A stretch of DNA of 6,244 bases from assembly GCA_028715025.1 (NCBI GenBank), contig JAQTLG010000105.1, positions 1-6,244 of the forward strand, in the 5' to 3' direction. The translations under genes were made by a program, and so were the position numbers. The number at the start of each line of letters is the position of its first letter. The first letter of the stretch is position 1. This document shows positions 1-6,244 of the stretch, piece by piece. The stretch is from Dehalococcoidia bacterium. Its GTDB lineage: Bacteria; Chloroflexota; Dehalococcoidia; GIF9; UBA5629. The notes below the pieces were generated by a model, which searched no databases, had not been told where the DNA came from, and worked only from the letters and a program-made list of their open reading frames with translations.

Positions 1-1802
1 GAATTTCCAATATTTGCTCCGGCCGGAACGGGCGTTGCAAATGTGGCATCGGCGGACGACTTCTCATTACCGGCGGCGTCCCTCGATATCACCTTGTAAT
101 GGAAGGTAGTCTGCGGCGCCAGCCCGTTGAGTATCACATCGTGGAAGGTCGTAAGCTGGGTATCGGTCTGCGACGGCTGCAGCGTTCCGTAGCCGGCGGA
201 CGTCCCGTAGCTGACCTGGCTGGTGGCCGGCTCGTCCGTGTTCCAGGTGATCTCCGCTGACCCTGAACTCGTGAGGTTGGAGACCTTGACGTTGCTGAGC
301 ACCGGCGGCGTGGTATCCGGTACGTTCAAAGTTATCAGTGCGGAGGTCACCTCCAGGCTGGAATCCGCCGAATCTGGATCATTGCCCAGCGCGGATTTCA
401 CCGTTATGTGATAGGACGTATCCTCTTTAAGATTGGTCAGGTTGACGATGTGATCGGTGACCAGCGCCTCGTCTCTGGCGTTTTCGCACAGGGTGCCCCC
501 GTTTATACAGTAGATCACCAGGCTGTTGGACTTCTTGTCTGTTTTCCAGGTCACGGTGGCGCCGGTACGCGTGATATTGGAATATTCGACGTCGGATATC
601 TCGGGACCTTCGGTTGTGCCTGAAGGAGTGGTGATCGGCGGATTGTTTATCACCGCCGGCGCAGGCGTCTTGAGCTGGTCAACCAGGAAGACGACTCCGA
701 TGATGATGACACCGACCAGCGCAATGAGAGCCAACAATATAGGGATGGGGGAAGACCGCTGCCCCGGCTTCGCCGTCCTCTCCTGGCGCTCACGGGGTCT
801 TCTCTCCTTCCCGCGTTTTTTCTCGGGATAAATCTCTTCCACGAATCCGGGTGAAGGCACCGGGTAGGCCATCTCATACGGCTGAACCGCCGGCTGCCCG
901 TAATACTGGCTCTGCTCCGGCGCGGAATATGCGGCGTAGGCCTGCTGAGGCGGTGGATAGGCATAAGCCTGCTGCGCAGCCTCCACGGCCCTGTAGCGGT
1001 CCTCCGCTTTCATAAAAGGCTTGCTCCTCTCCGGTGGAAGACGGTTGTTGCCGCAGGTGGGGCAGACCTTGCTGCGGTCGGGCACGGCATTTCCACAGTT
1101 GGGACAGGTGCGCTGCTCAGAGGGCGCCTCCGGCCCCTCCGGCGCAGTTGGAACGGCCTGCATCTGCGGATATATCTCTTCCGGCGCTACCTGCCTGACG
1201 CTGGAACGGGGAGCGGGGCCGGCCTTCCTCTCCTCCATCCTCCTGTATACTTCGCCTTCAAAGGTCTTGTCCTTGACGGGAGGAGTGATATTTCTCAGCG
1301 CATTGCCACCCCCGAACTTGCCGTGCACGGGGCACAGGCTGGAGCCGGGCGGTATGACCCGGCCGCACTTGGAACAGACCTTCTGCGTGGTCGGTTCCTC
1401 CTCAGCCGGCGGAGGCGCTGTGAACGTCTGAACGTAGTCGCCCTGGGCGGGCTTCATCACGCCATGGCCCTGGGTCGGCATCATGGTGAAACGGTTTCCC
1501 AACTGTCCGCAATAGGGGCACTTGCCCAGCGAAGGATCTATTCTGTTCCCGCAGCTGGGGCAGACATACCTGCTGGCCGGCATGGCGCCTGGCGCTACTG
1601 TCGAAGCTGCAACGCTGCCGGCCGAGTACTTACCCGGCCTGAAAGAAAGATCTTTCTTGCCGCAGTGCGGGCAGATGGCTGCGTCGGGGGACGGAATCAA
1701 CAGGTGGCAATGCGGACAGAACCTCGCGCCACATTTCTGGCAGACTGTAGCGTTGGGTTCATTGATCTCATGACACCTCTGGCAGATTACCGTGCTGGGC
1801 AT
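1..1802 (-). CDS. Paralogue C: five-zinc-ribbon, single-TM, two-FN3 membrane protein, 3' end cut off by window edge
   Basis: I translated this open frame directly: it starts with ATG at 1802-1800 and runs 600 codons to the window edge without a stop. An in-frame TAA just upstream makes this the first possible start. The cytoplasmic part holds five zinc ribbons: C7/C10/C21/C24, C29/C32/C44/C47, C81/C84/C95/C98, C143/C146/C157/H160 (fourth ligand His, in CPVH) and C233/C236/C247/C250. A Tyr/Gln/Pro-rich linker (about 275-320) carries QQAYA twice, and EEIYP occurs at 208-212 and 322-326. A very basic stretch (328-349) precedes a transmembrane segment at about 353-374, giving an N-in/C-out anchor. 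Two FN3-like domains follow (about 400-488 and 496-590), with W419 and W520 in the W-x-T-D motif. The visible end, VPAGANIGN, matches the linker before the thioredoxin domain of the two upstream paralogues, so a TlpA-like domain probably follows outside the window. Function unknown; the ligand binding of the ribbons is inferred from Cys spacing. Confidence 0.9.
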   Translation of the reverse strand, partial: MPSTVICQRCHEINEPNATVCQKCGARFCPHCHLLIPSPDAAICPHCGKKDLSFRPGKYSAGSVAASTVAPGAMPASRYVCPSCGNRIDPSLGKCPYCGQLGNRFTMMPTQGHGVMKPAQGDYVQTFTAPPPAEEEPTTQKVCSKCGRVIPPGSSLCPVHGKFGGGNALRNITPPVKDKTFEGEVYRRMEERKAGPAPRSSVRQVAPEEIYPQMQAVPTAPEGPEAPSEQRTCPNCGNAVPDRSKVCPTCGNNRLPPERSKPFMKAEDRYRAVEAAQQAYAYPPPQQAYAAYSAPEQSQYYGQPAVQPYEMAYPVPSPGFVEEIYPEKKRGKERRPRERQERTAKPGQRSSPIPILLALIALVGVIIIGVVFLVDQLKTPAPAVINNPPITTPSGTTEGPEISDVEYSNITRTGATVTWKTDKKSNSLVIYCINGGTLCENARDEALVTDHIVNLTNLKEDTSYHITVKSALGNDPDSADSSLEVTSALITLNVPDTTPPVLSNVKVSNLTSSGSAEITWNTDEPATSQVSYGTSAGYGTLQPSQTDTQLTTFHDVILNGLAPQTTFHYKVISRDAAGNEKSSADATFATPVPAGANIGN

Positions 1803-1942
1803 TAACTGTTATCCATATCAATCTGTATTCAATGTTATATTAACGGTAAGACAAGAAATTCTCCGTGTCAAGTTTATCATTACGTGAGAGGCAGCGGTCT
1901 GAAGCCGGTTTTCGGAATCGATAGTCAGCGGGCGGTTGCCGG
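1803..1942 (-). promoter_or_regulatory. Intergenic region upstream of paralogue C with a TTGACA box
   Basis: This 140-bp gap separates the TGA of paralogue B from the ATG of paralogue C. On the coding strand it holds a perfect TTGACA (1866-1871), preceded by C as in the other two gaps. The hexamer 17 nt downstream is TACCGT (1843-1848), a weak -10 match. A better -10-like TATAAC lies 26 nt downstream (1834-1839), too far for standard sigma-70 spacing. The half nearest the start codon is AT-rich. The ribosome-binding signal is weak: only GGA about 9 nt before the ATG. I see no convincing hairpin plus T-run for terminating transcription from paralogue B. Confidence 0.5.
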
Positions 1943-3742
1943 TCAGTACGAGTTGAGCATGAACTCGATCTCGCCCGGCCCGGTGAACATGCCCTGCTGG
2001 ATCCTGCGGATGACACCTTCCTTATCGATGAAGTAGGTCTTGGGTATGCTGGTAAGATCATACTTGTTGAACGCATCGTCGCCCGGATCGAGGCAAACGG
2101 GGAAAGTGTAATTACCGTCTCTAACGAAGTCACTGATGACAGACTCCTCCGACTGGCTGCCGGCCACGGCCAGGATGACGAAGTCGGCGTCCGGATTATT
2201 GGCCCACAGCGTCTGGAAATGCGGCAGCTCAATCTTGCATGGCGTGCACCAGCTGGCCCAGAAATTGAGGATGACTTTTTTACCGCGGAACTGGCTGAGG
2301 GATATCGTCTCACCCTGAAGGTCACGCAGCGTGAAATTGGGGGCCTTGCTGCCCATGTAGGGCGCAGATCCCGTCTCGGGCTCGGTCTTGAAAGTGAAGT
2401 CACCGGAGGTCATCACGTTGCCTGAGGCGTCCCTGGATATAAGCTGGTAATGGTACTCCGTGTTGGGCGAAAGCCCACTCAGGAAAACGCTGTGTTTATT
2501 ACTGTACTCATTGGAAAAACCGGACGGGAACTCATATCCAGTGCCCAGGCTGTATTTGACCTGTGATCTGGCCTTCTCGTTTGTTACCCAGGAGATGGTG
2601 GCAACCGAATCGCTGGCCGCTGCCATCGGCTCGCCGACAAGCTGCGGTGCGGTGGTGTCGGCGGCCGACAATAAAGTCTGGAAACTGCGCTCCTGCCTGG
2701 ACTCATTGCCTGCGTTATCCCGGCTGATCAAAGTTATGTAATAGGTCTTCCCGCTTTCAAGCTCGCTGAATACGGCCTGGTGATAATGGGTGGGTGTGAC
2801 CATCCCATTGAGGATATGAGGTTCGCCCACCTCAGTTTTATAGGTGACCCTGCTGGTGCAGAGCTCATCCGTCTTCCAGGCCACCTTGGCGTCGTGATCG
2901 GTGATCGACGTTATGAGTATCTCGGATATAACGGGTAGGGTCGTATCGGCGGGCACGATGGGTGTCGCCGGCTCGGTCTGGTTGGATGACGCGGCTGGTT
3001 GGCTGGTATTTTCGGAGGAAACAGGCGTGGGTTCATCCCGTCTGAATATCGCCAGCAGGCCTGCAAAGGGATTCTGGCCGGAATCGGACGAATTTGCAGG
3101 CTGGTCCGAAGCAGGGACCGTCTCGGGGGTCGTCGGTGACATCAGCCAGCTGGATATTTCATCAAGGTTATTGTAGACATAAAAGGCGCCTACAACCACT
3201 GCTACGATCAATATGACGCTGATGACAGTGCCTGTGACACCTGCCCCGCTTTTGCGCGGCTTCTCCTCCTTTTCCCCCTCGTCGAGGAAGGATTCGAAGT
3301 GCTTAACCCTGGCAGGCTTTTCGTCGGCATCCCAATCTTCGTCGGACGTCCGTTTCTTTTCTTTGCGGGGCCGCCTGGACGGCTCCTTCCTGTCCTCCCT
3401 GGCCATGTCGTCTATGTGGTTGAGAATCTCAGCCCTGCGGCTGATTCCGGCAGGGAATCCCGCGGCATCATGGTGGCCGTGCCCTTTCCCGGGTACGACG
3501 TCGGCTGTATCGGGCTCGTAACTAACCGGGCCTTCACGTCCGTTGGATGCAGGAGGCTGCCGCTCACCCCTGTCAACAGGTATATTGTCCGGGCGTCTCT
3601 GCTGGGGTGGGGTCTGTGTGGTCATGGCCGGGGGGCCGGGCTTGCCGGCATAGGCGTGCGGGCCGAGGCTGCCGCAGGTTTTGCACGGCTCGTTTGAGTA
3701 GGCCATCGGCTTGCCGCATTTACATCTGAACTGGCTTTCCAA
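1943..3742 (-). CDS. Paralogue B: zinc ribbon - TM - two FN3 - TlpA/ResA-like thioredoxin membrane protein
   Basis: 599 residues, TTG start, TGA stop. One N-terminal zinc ribbon has ligands C7, C9, C20 and C23 (CxC then CxxC). A long charged, probably disordered linker rich in Lys/Arg/Glu (about 40-168) leads to a transmembrane segment at about 170-190. The basic side before it and the Ser/Thr/Pro/Gln-rich stalk after it (about 200-265) indicate N-in/C-out topology without cleavage. Two FN3-like domains span about 268-356 and 362-453, with the shared motif at W289 and W385. The C-terminal domain (about 464-599) is a TlpA/ResA-like thioredoxin fold: APNFTL entry, NFWASW followed by C499-T-P-C502, then KIELP, and cis-Pro P567 in SIPKTY. 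An additional Cys, C550, lies in the same domain. Family members are membrane-tethered thiol-disulfide reductases that act outside the cytoplasm, for example on apocytochrome c. The client here is unknown. It lies 70 bp from paralogue A and 140 bp from paralogue C on the same strand. Confidence 0.95.
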   Translation of the reverse strand: MESQFRCKCGKPMAYSNEPCKTCGSLGPHAYAGKPGPPAMTTQTPPQQRRPDNIPVDRGERQPPASNGREGPVSYEPDTADVVPGKGHGHHDAAGFPAGISRRAEILNHIDDMAREDRKEPSRRPRKEKKRTSDEDWDADEKPARVKHFESFLDEGEKEEKPRKSGAGVTGTVISVILIVAVVVGAFYVYNNLDEISSWLMSPTTPETVPASDQPANSSDSGQNPFAGLLAIFRRDEPTPVSSENTSQPAASSNQTEPATPIVPADTTLPVISEILITSITDHDAKVAWKTDELCTSRVTYKTEVGEPHILNGMVTPTHYHQAVFSELESGKTYYITLISRDNAGNESRQERSFQTLLSAADTTAPQLVGEPMAAASDSVATISWVTNEKARSQVKYSLGTGYEFPSGFSNEYSNKHSVFLSGLSPNTEYHYQLISRDASGNVMTSGDFTFKTEPETGSAPYMGSKAPNFTLRDLQGETISLSQFRGKKVILNFWASWCTPCKIELPHFQTLWANNPDADFVILAVAGSQSEESVISDFVRDGNYTFPVCLDPGDDAFNKYDLTSIPKTYFIDKEGVIRRIQQGMFTGPGEIEFMLNSY

Positions 3743-3755
3743 AAGGGTATCTCTC
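3740..3755 (-). promoter_or_regulatory. Ribosome-binding site and TTG start of paralogue B
   Basis: On the coding strand, GAGAG (3751-3755) lies 8 nt before TTG (3740-3742). An in-frame TAG at 3755-3757 stops any extension upstream, and the next in-frame ATG (residue 13) would cut the zinc ribbon between its CxC and CxxC halves. TTG is therefore the only start that keeps the domain intact. Confidence 0.7.
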
Positions 3756-3812
3756 TATGAATCTACACTACAACGGGACGTATCTGCTGTCAAGAGATTC
3801 ACGGGCATGGAG
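3743..3812 (-). promoter_or_regulatory. Intergenic region upstream of paralogue B with a TTGACA box
   Basis: This 70-bp gap lies between the TAG of paralogue A and the TTG of paralogue B. It carries TTGACA (3788-3793) preceded by C, as in the other two gaps, ending 45 nt before the start codon. The hexamer at 17-nt spacing is TAGTGT (3765-3770, 3 of 6 matches to TATAAT). TAGATT (3760-3765, 4 of 6) lies at 22 nt. The -35-like element is thus stronger than any -10. The short gap would also allow read-through from paralogue A. Confidence 0.45.
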
Positions 3813-5420
3813 CTATAAAGTATTAAGCGTCCTCTCGACCTGGTCTATATTGAAGTTGCCCGGTTCGACATCCCGGATGATCATGTCGCCATCGATGAAT
3901 ACCGTGTAGGGCGCTTTCTCGACATTGTATAAATGGGCTGTGGTCTTATACATATCGACCACCACCGGCACTGTGAGCTCGCCTCGTTCAGACCTGTAAT
4001 TGGTGATGGTCTTGTCTATGTCTTCCAGCTTGCTCTCCATGAAGACTGCTATGATCTTGACACCGGGGATATTTTTATCCTGGATGGACTGAAGTAAAGA
4101 CAGCTCACGGTCGCACTCGGGGCAGTAAACGGCCCAGAAGGTGAGCAGGATCTTCTGCCCGCGGTAGTCGCGCAGCGAAATCGTCTCCTGTTTCCCGAAT
4201 AGGGGGAGCGTGAAATCGGGCGCCCTGTCTCCGATGCGCGGCCCGGTGGGCACGGCAACCAGCGTGGTGAATATATTAGGGGGGTCCATCGTTGCCACGT
4301 TGCCATCAGCGTCCACCGACCGGATGCGGTAATAATAGCTGGTGTTGGCCTCGAGTCCGAGAATGCGCACAATATGGTCTGTGAGCATCCTGGTGTCCTC
4401 GACGGTGGAGCTCGAACATGACGCTTCAGCTCCGTAAAGCACCTGGCTGCTGGACGGGTTGTCGGTGGTCCAGCTTATAACGGCGCTTATGTCCGTGGGC
4501 ATGACCTTGAACCCGGTCACGACGGGCGGCGTGGTGTTCACGCGCTGGACCGTATCGAACATATGGTCGTTGCTGCGGTAAAGCTCGTTGCCCTTACCGT
4601 CCGCTACTACTACAGCGAAGTGGTAGGTCGTGGACGGATCGAGCCCGCTGAGCGTGACCTTCTGGGCGCTGCCCTGCAGAACGGCGGCGGCAGAATCCCC
4701 GTAGGACTCTGTTTTACCGTATAGAACTCTGCCCCAGGCAGGCTCAGCGGTGGTCCAGGCGATGGCTGCTCCATCAGAGGTTATGTCAGATATGGCGATG
4801 TCGGATACCGCTTCCGGGGCAGTCGTTTCCGGGGTAGTCGTTTCCGGCGGGGGCTGCTGTTGTTGCTCGGGTGGATTGAAGAAAGTTAGAGATGATGGCA
4901 GGATGCCGTATTGCCTGGCTAACATGAACCCGACACCTGCCAGGATGATAACTATAATAACGATGATTATGATATCGAGAGTCTTGAGGCGGTGCCGGCC
5001 GCCCTTTCTCTCTGCGCGCCGGGAAGCGCCCTTGATGGAGGCCAGCCCTTTTGCCGCAGGCGGCAGGTTCAGAGCTTCGGCGGTCTCTTCAATAGACGCC
5101 TCATCCTCTTTCCCGGGCGGAACGATCCTGGCTTTAGCCGTGCTTTTCCCGCAATGCGGACATGTGGGCGAAGGGCCCTGCAGCACCGCCATGCAGTTGG
5201 GGCAGCGATACTGCTTCTGCTCCTGAGTCTGACCGGCTTCGCCTATCCCCGCCGCCGCCCTTTTCTCAAGGATCTTCTGCCAGAGGTCCGCCCCCTGCTG
5301 CTCAACGCGATCCATGTACCACTTCTGGCCGCAGCGCGGGCAGATCGGGGTTCCTTCGGGTACTACGCCACCGCACTGGCGGCAGAACTTTGGGCCGGTC
5401 TGCGGTTCACCTTCTGCCAT
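3813..5420 (-). CDS. Paralogue A: double zinc ribbon - TM - two FN3 - TlpA-like thioredoxin membrane protein with CPEC motif
   Basis: 535 residues, ATG to TAG; an in-frame TAA two codons upstream fixes the start. Two zinc ribbons are visible: C13/C16/C27/C30 and C73/C76/C87/C90. A basic stretch (RRAERKGGRHRLK, 134-146) precedes an unusually Ile-rich transmembrane segment at about 149-168, with eight Ile in residues 150-159. Next come a Gln/Pro/Thr-rich stalk (about 183-204) and two FN3-like domains (about 205-289 and 297-386) with W222 and W317 in the shared W-x-T motif. The C-terminal thioredoxin-fold domain (about 393-535) has APDFTL, then TFWAVY followed by C433-P-E-C436, and cis-Pro P504 in KAPYTV. 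It belongs with the TlpA/ResA/AhpC-TSA superfamily, but CPEC lacks the usual Pro just before the second Cys, so its redox potential or partner may differ from paralogue B. Topology (ribbons inside, FN3 and thioredoxin outside) is inferred from charge around the anchor. Physiological role unknown. Confidence 0.95.
   Translation of the reverse strand: MAEGEPQTGPKFCRQCGGVVPEGTPICPRCGQKWYMDRVEQQGADLWQKILEKRAAAGIGEAGQTQEQKQYRCPNCMAVLQGPSPTCPHCGKSTAKARIVPPGKEDEASIEETAEALNLPPAAKGLASIKGASRRAERKGGRHRLKTLDIIIIVIIVIILAGVGFMLARQYGILPSSLTFFNPPEQQQQPPPETTTPETTAPEAVSDIAISDITSDGAAIAWTTAEPAWGRVLYGKTESYGDSAAAVLQGSAQKVTLSGLDPSTTYHFAVVVADGKGNELYRSNDHMFDTVQRVNTTPPVVTGFKVMPTDISAVISWTTDNPSSSQVLYGAEASCSSSTVEDTRMLTDHIVRILGLEANTSYYYRIRSVDADGNVATMDPPNIFTTLVAVPTGPRIGDRAPDFTLPLFGKQETISLRDYRGQKILLTFWAVYCPECDRELSLLQSIQDKNIPGVKIIAVFMESKLEDIDKTITNYRSERGELTVPVVVDMYKTTAHLYNVEKAPYTVFIDGDMIIRDVEPGNFNIDQVERTLNTL
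4811..4849 (-). repeat. 15-bp tandem repeat coding the Pro/Thr stalk of paralogue A
   Basis: Two copies of a 15-bp unit (4811-4825 and 4826-4840, differing at two positions) are followed by a partial third copy (4841-4849). They encode the PETT/PETTAPE stretch in the stalk just outside the membrane, directly after a run of four Gln. Such in-frame repeats can change stalk length by slippage without breaking the protein; that this happens here is inference. Confidence 0.7.
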
Positions 5421-5570
5421 ATCTTATCAGGGTCTTGCCTATAATATTTCCTTTAATTATACATATAGTTAAATTGAATTTGAAGCCTATGTCAAGATAA
5501 CGGAGGCATAAGCGTCATTCAGGCTGGAAAAATCGACCGGTGAAAGGGCATCGACGGCACGTGGGCCTGT
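5421..5570 (-). promoter_or_regulatory. Intergenic region with promoter elements upstream of paralogue A
   Basis: This 150-bp gap follows the serS stop. The half near paralogue A is strongly AT-rich. On the coding strand it has a perfect TTGACA (5490-5495) and a perfect TATAAT (5456-5461), but they are 28 nt apart. At standard 17-nt spacing the TATAAT pairs with TTCAAA (5479-5484, 4 of 6), which makes a reasonable sigma-70-like promoter with a leader of roughly 30 nt. TTGACA at 17 nt would pair with the poor TTAACT. No strong Shine-Dalgarno lies near the ATG; AAAGGAAA sits more than 20 nt upstream. I see no clear terminator hairpin after serS. Confidence 0.55.
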
Positions 5571-6244
5571 CTATCGGATGGTATCGGTATTCATGTACGG
5601 CTGCAACACGGCGGGCACGCTGATGCTGCCGTCTTCCCGCTGGTAGTTTTCCATGACGGCGATCATCACGCGAGGCAGCGCCAGTCCCGAGCCGTTGAGC
5701 GTATGCACCAGGCGAGGTTTGGCCTCAGGGTCGGGCCGGTAGCGGATATTGGCGCGGCGCGCCTGGAAATCACCGCAATTGCTGCAGGAACTGACTTCAA
5801 GCCACTCACCGCAGCCAGGCGCCCACATCTCGATATCGAACGTCTTGACGGCGGCAAAGCCCAGGTCTCCCGTGCAAAGCTGTATCACACGGTACGGCAG
5901 TTCCAGCCTGCGGCAGATATCCTCGGCATTATCTAACAGGTTATTTAGTTCCAGGTCGGAGGTGGAGGGATCGACGAACTTATACATCTCCACTTTTTCA
6001 AACTGGTGCCCGCGCTTGATGCCGCGCGTGTCCTTGCCGGCCGCCATTTTTTCGCGGCGGAAACATGAAGTATGCGCAGCATAATATATGGGCAGTGCGC
6101 CGGCAGCCAGTATCTCGTCGCGGTGCAGATTTGTCAGAGGGACCTCGGCGGTGGGGATGAACCAGTAATCCTCCTCCGCGTCGTGATACAGATTATCGGC
6201 AAATTTGGGCAGGTTGCTTGATCCGACCAGGCATTCGCGCTTGA
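5571..6244 (-). CDS. serS: Seryl-tRNA synthetase, catalytic-domain part (5' end outside window)
   Basis: This is the C-terminal 223 residues of a class II seryl-tRNA synthetase, which charges tRNA-Ser with serine in the cytoplasm. The frame is open to the window edge, so the ATG at 6047 is internal and the real start lies outside. Bacterial SerRS is usually about 420-430 residues, so about 200 are missing, including the N-terminal coiled-coil arm that grips the tRNA long arm. Numbering from the window edge: LPKF at 11-14; the serine-site TAE motif at 31-33; motif 2 with CFRRE at 60-64 and then [27 protein letters not shown] at about 148-156, with the substrate-contacting Glu, followed by [13 protein letters not shown]; motif 3 with NGSGLAL and Arg191, then [13 protein letters not shown]. 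All expected catalytic motifs in this part look intact. Identification is firm. It is a housekeeping gene and gives no direct hint to the function of the three genes downstream. Confidence 0.97.
   Translation of the reverse strand, partial: KRECLVGSSNLPKFADNLYHDAEEDYWFIPTAEVPLTNLHRDEILAAGALPIYYAAHTSCFRREKMAAGKDTRGIKRGHQFEKVEMYKFVDPSTSDLELNNLLDNAEDICRRLELPYRVIQLCTGDLGFAAVKTFDIEMWAPGCGEWLEVSSCSNCGDFQARRANIRYRPDPEAKPRLVHTLNGSGLALPRVMIAVMENYQREDGSISVPAVLQPYMNTDTIR

Noticed and set aside
1323..1805. 160-codon plus-strand open frame opposite the zinc ribbons of paralogue C
   Set aside because: It is wholly antisense to a gene with five intact zinc ribbons. Its composition is arbitrary, it has no recognisable domain, and it arises from the GC-rich codon pattern of the opposite strand.
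1872..1942. Possible terminator after paralogue B
   Set aside because: Only a three-base CCG/CGG pairing around AAAA is visible and no T-run follows.
1840..2403. Second minus-strand frame overlapping the end of paralogue B
   Set aside because: It is Arg/Ser-rich out-of-frame translation of the thioredoxin domain, while the real frame there contains the full TlpA motif set.
4750..5226. 158-codon plus-strand open frame opposite the anchor and stalk of paralogue A
   Set aside because: Antisense shadow: its Cys, Met and Ile runs come from the Gln-run and Ile-rich anchor codons read backwards. No domain and no credible start signal.
5501..5570. Possible terminator after serS
   Set aside because: There is a short T-run on the coding strand and a repeated TCGAT, but the repeat is direct rather than inverted. 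I could not build a stable stem next to the T-run.
1..6244. Mobile elements, tRNA or rRNA genes, CRISPR arrays
   Set aside because: I found no transposase or integrase motifs, no inverted terminal repeats, no cloverleaf-like segments and no spaced repeats. The gaps are too short for rRNA.

Overview
All four genes in this window lie on the minus strand, so transcription runs from high to low coordinates. The coding DNA is fairly GC-rich and the gaps between genes are AT-rich. The first gene in transcription order is the 3' part of serS (bacterial-type seryl-tRNA synthetase). It is followed by three long genes that are clearly related to each other. Taxonomy is uncertain: the SerRS is bacterial, and the multi-domain zinc-ribbon/FN3 membrane proteins would fit an environmental bacterium such as a Chloroflexota (Dehalococcoidia-like) lineage. 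That is a low-confidence impression, not a demonstrated placement.

Layout, high to low coordinates: serS 3' part (5571-6244, 5' end outside the window); 150-bp gap with a promoter-like region; paralogue A (3813-5420, 535 aa); 70-bp gap; paralogue B (1943-3742, 599 aa, TTG start); 140-bp gap; paralogue C (1-1802, 600 residues seen, 3' end outside the window).

Paralogues A and B share one architecture: cytoplasmic N-terminal zinc ribbon(s), a low-complexity basic linker, one uncleaved transmembrane anchor, a Pro/Thr/Ser-rich stalk, two fibronectin-type-III-like domains, and a C-terminal TlpA/ResA-like thioredoxin-fold domain outside the membrane. Paralogue C matches this up to the window edge, where its last residues match the linker that leads into the thioredoxin domain in A and B. 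I therefore predict that it too ends in a TlpA-like domain. The number of zinc ribbons differs sharply (A two, B one, C five), and the redox motif differs between A (CPEC) and B (CTPC).

Each of the three intergenic gaps contains the heptamer CTTGACA on the coding strand, 45-69 nt before the start codon. This suggests that each paralogue has its own promoter or shares a common regulatory site. The central observation is this tandem set of membrane-spanning proteins that join intracellular zinc ribbons to extracytoplasmic thiol-redox domains. Their function is not known to me. A role in extracytoplasmic thiol-disulfide exchange, or in a redox-linked membrane complex, is inference.
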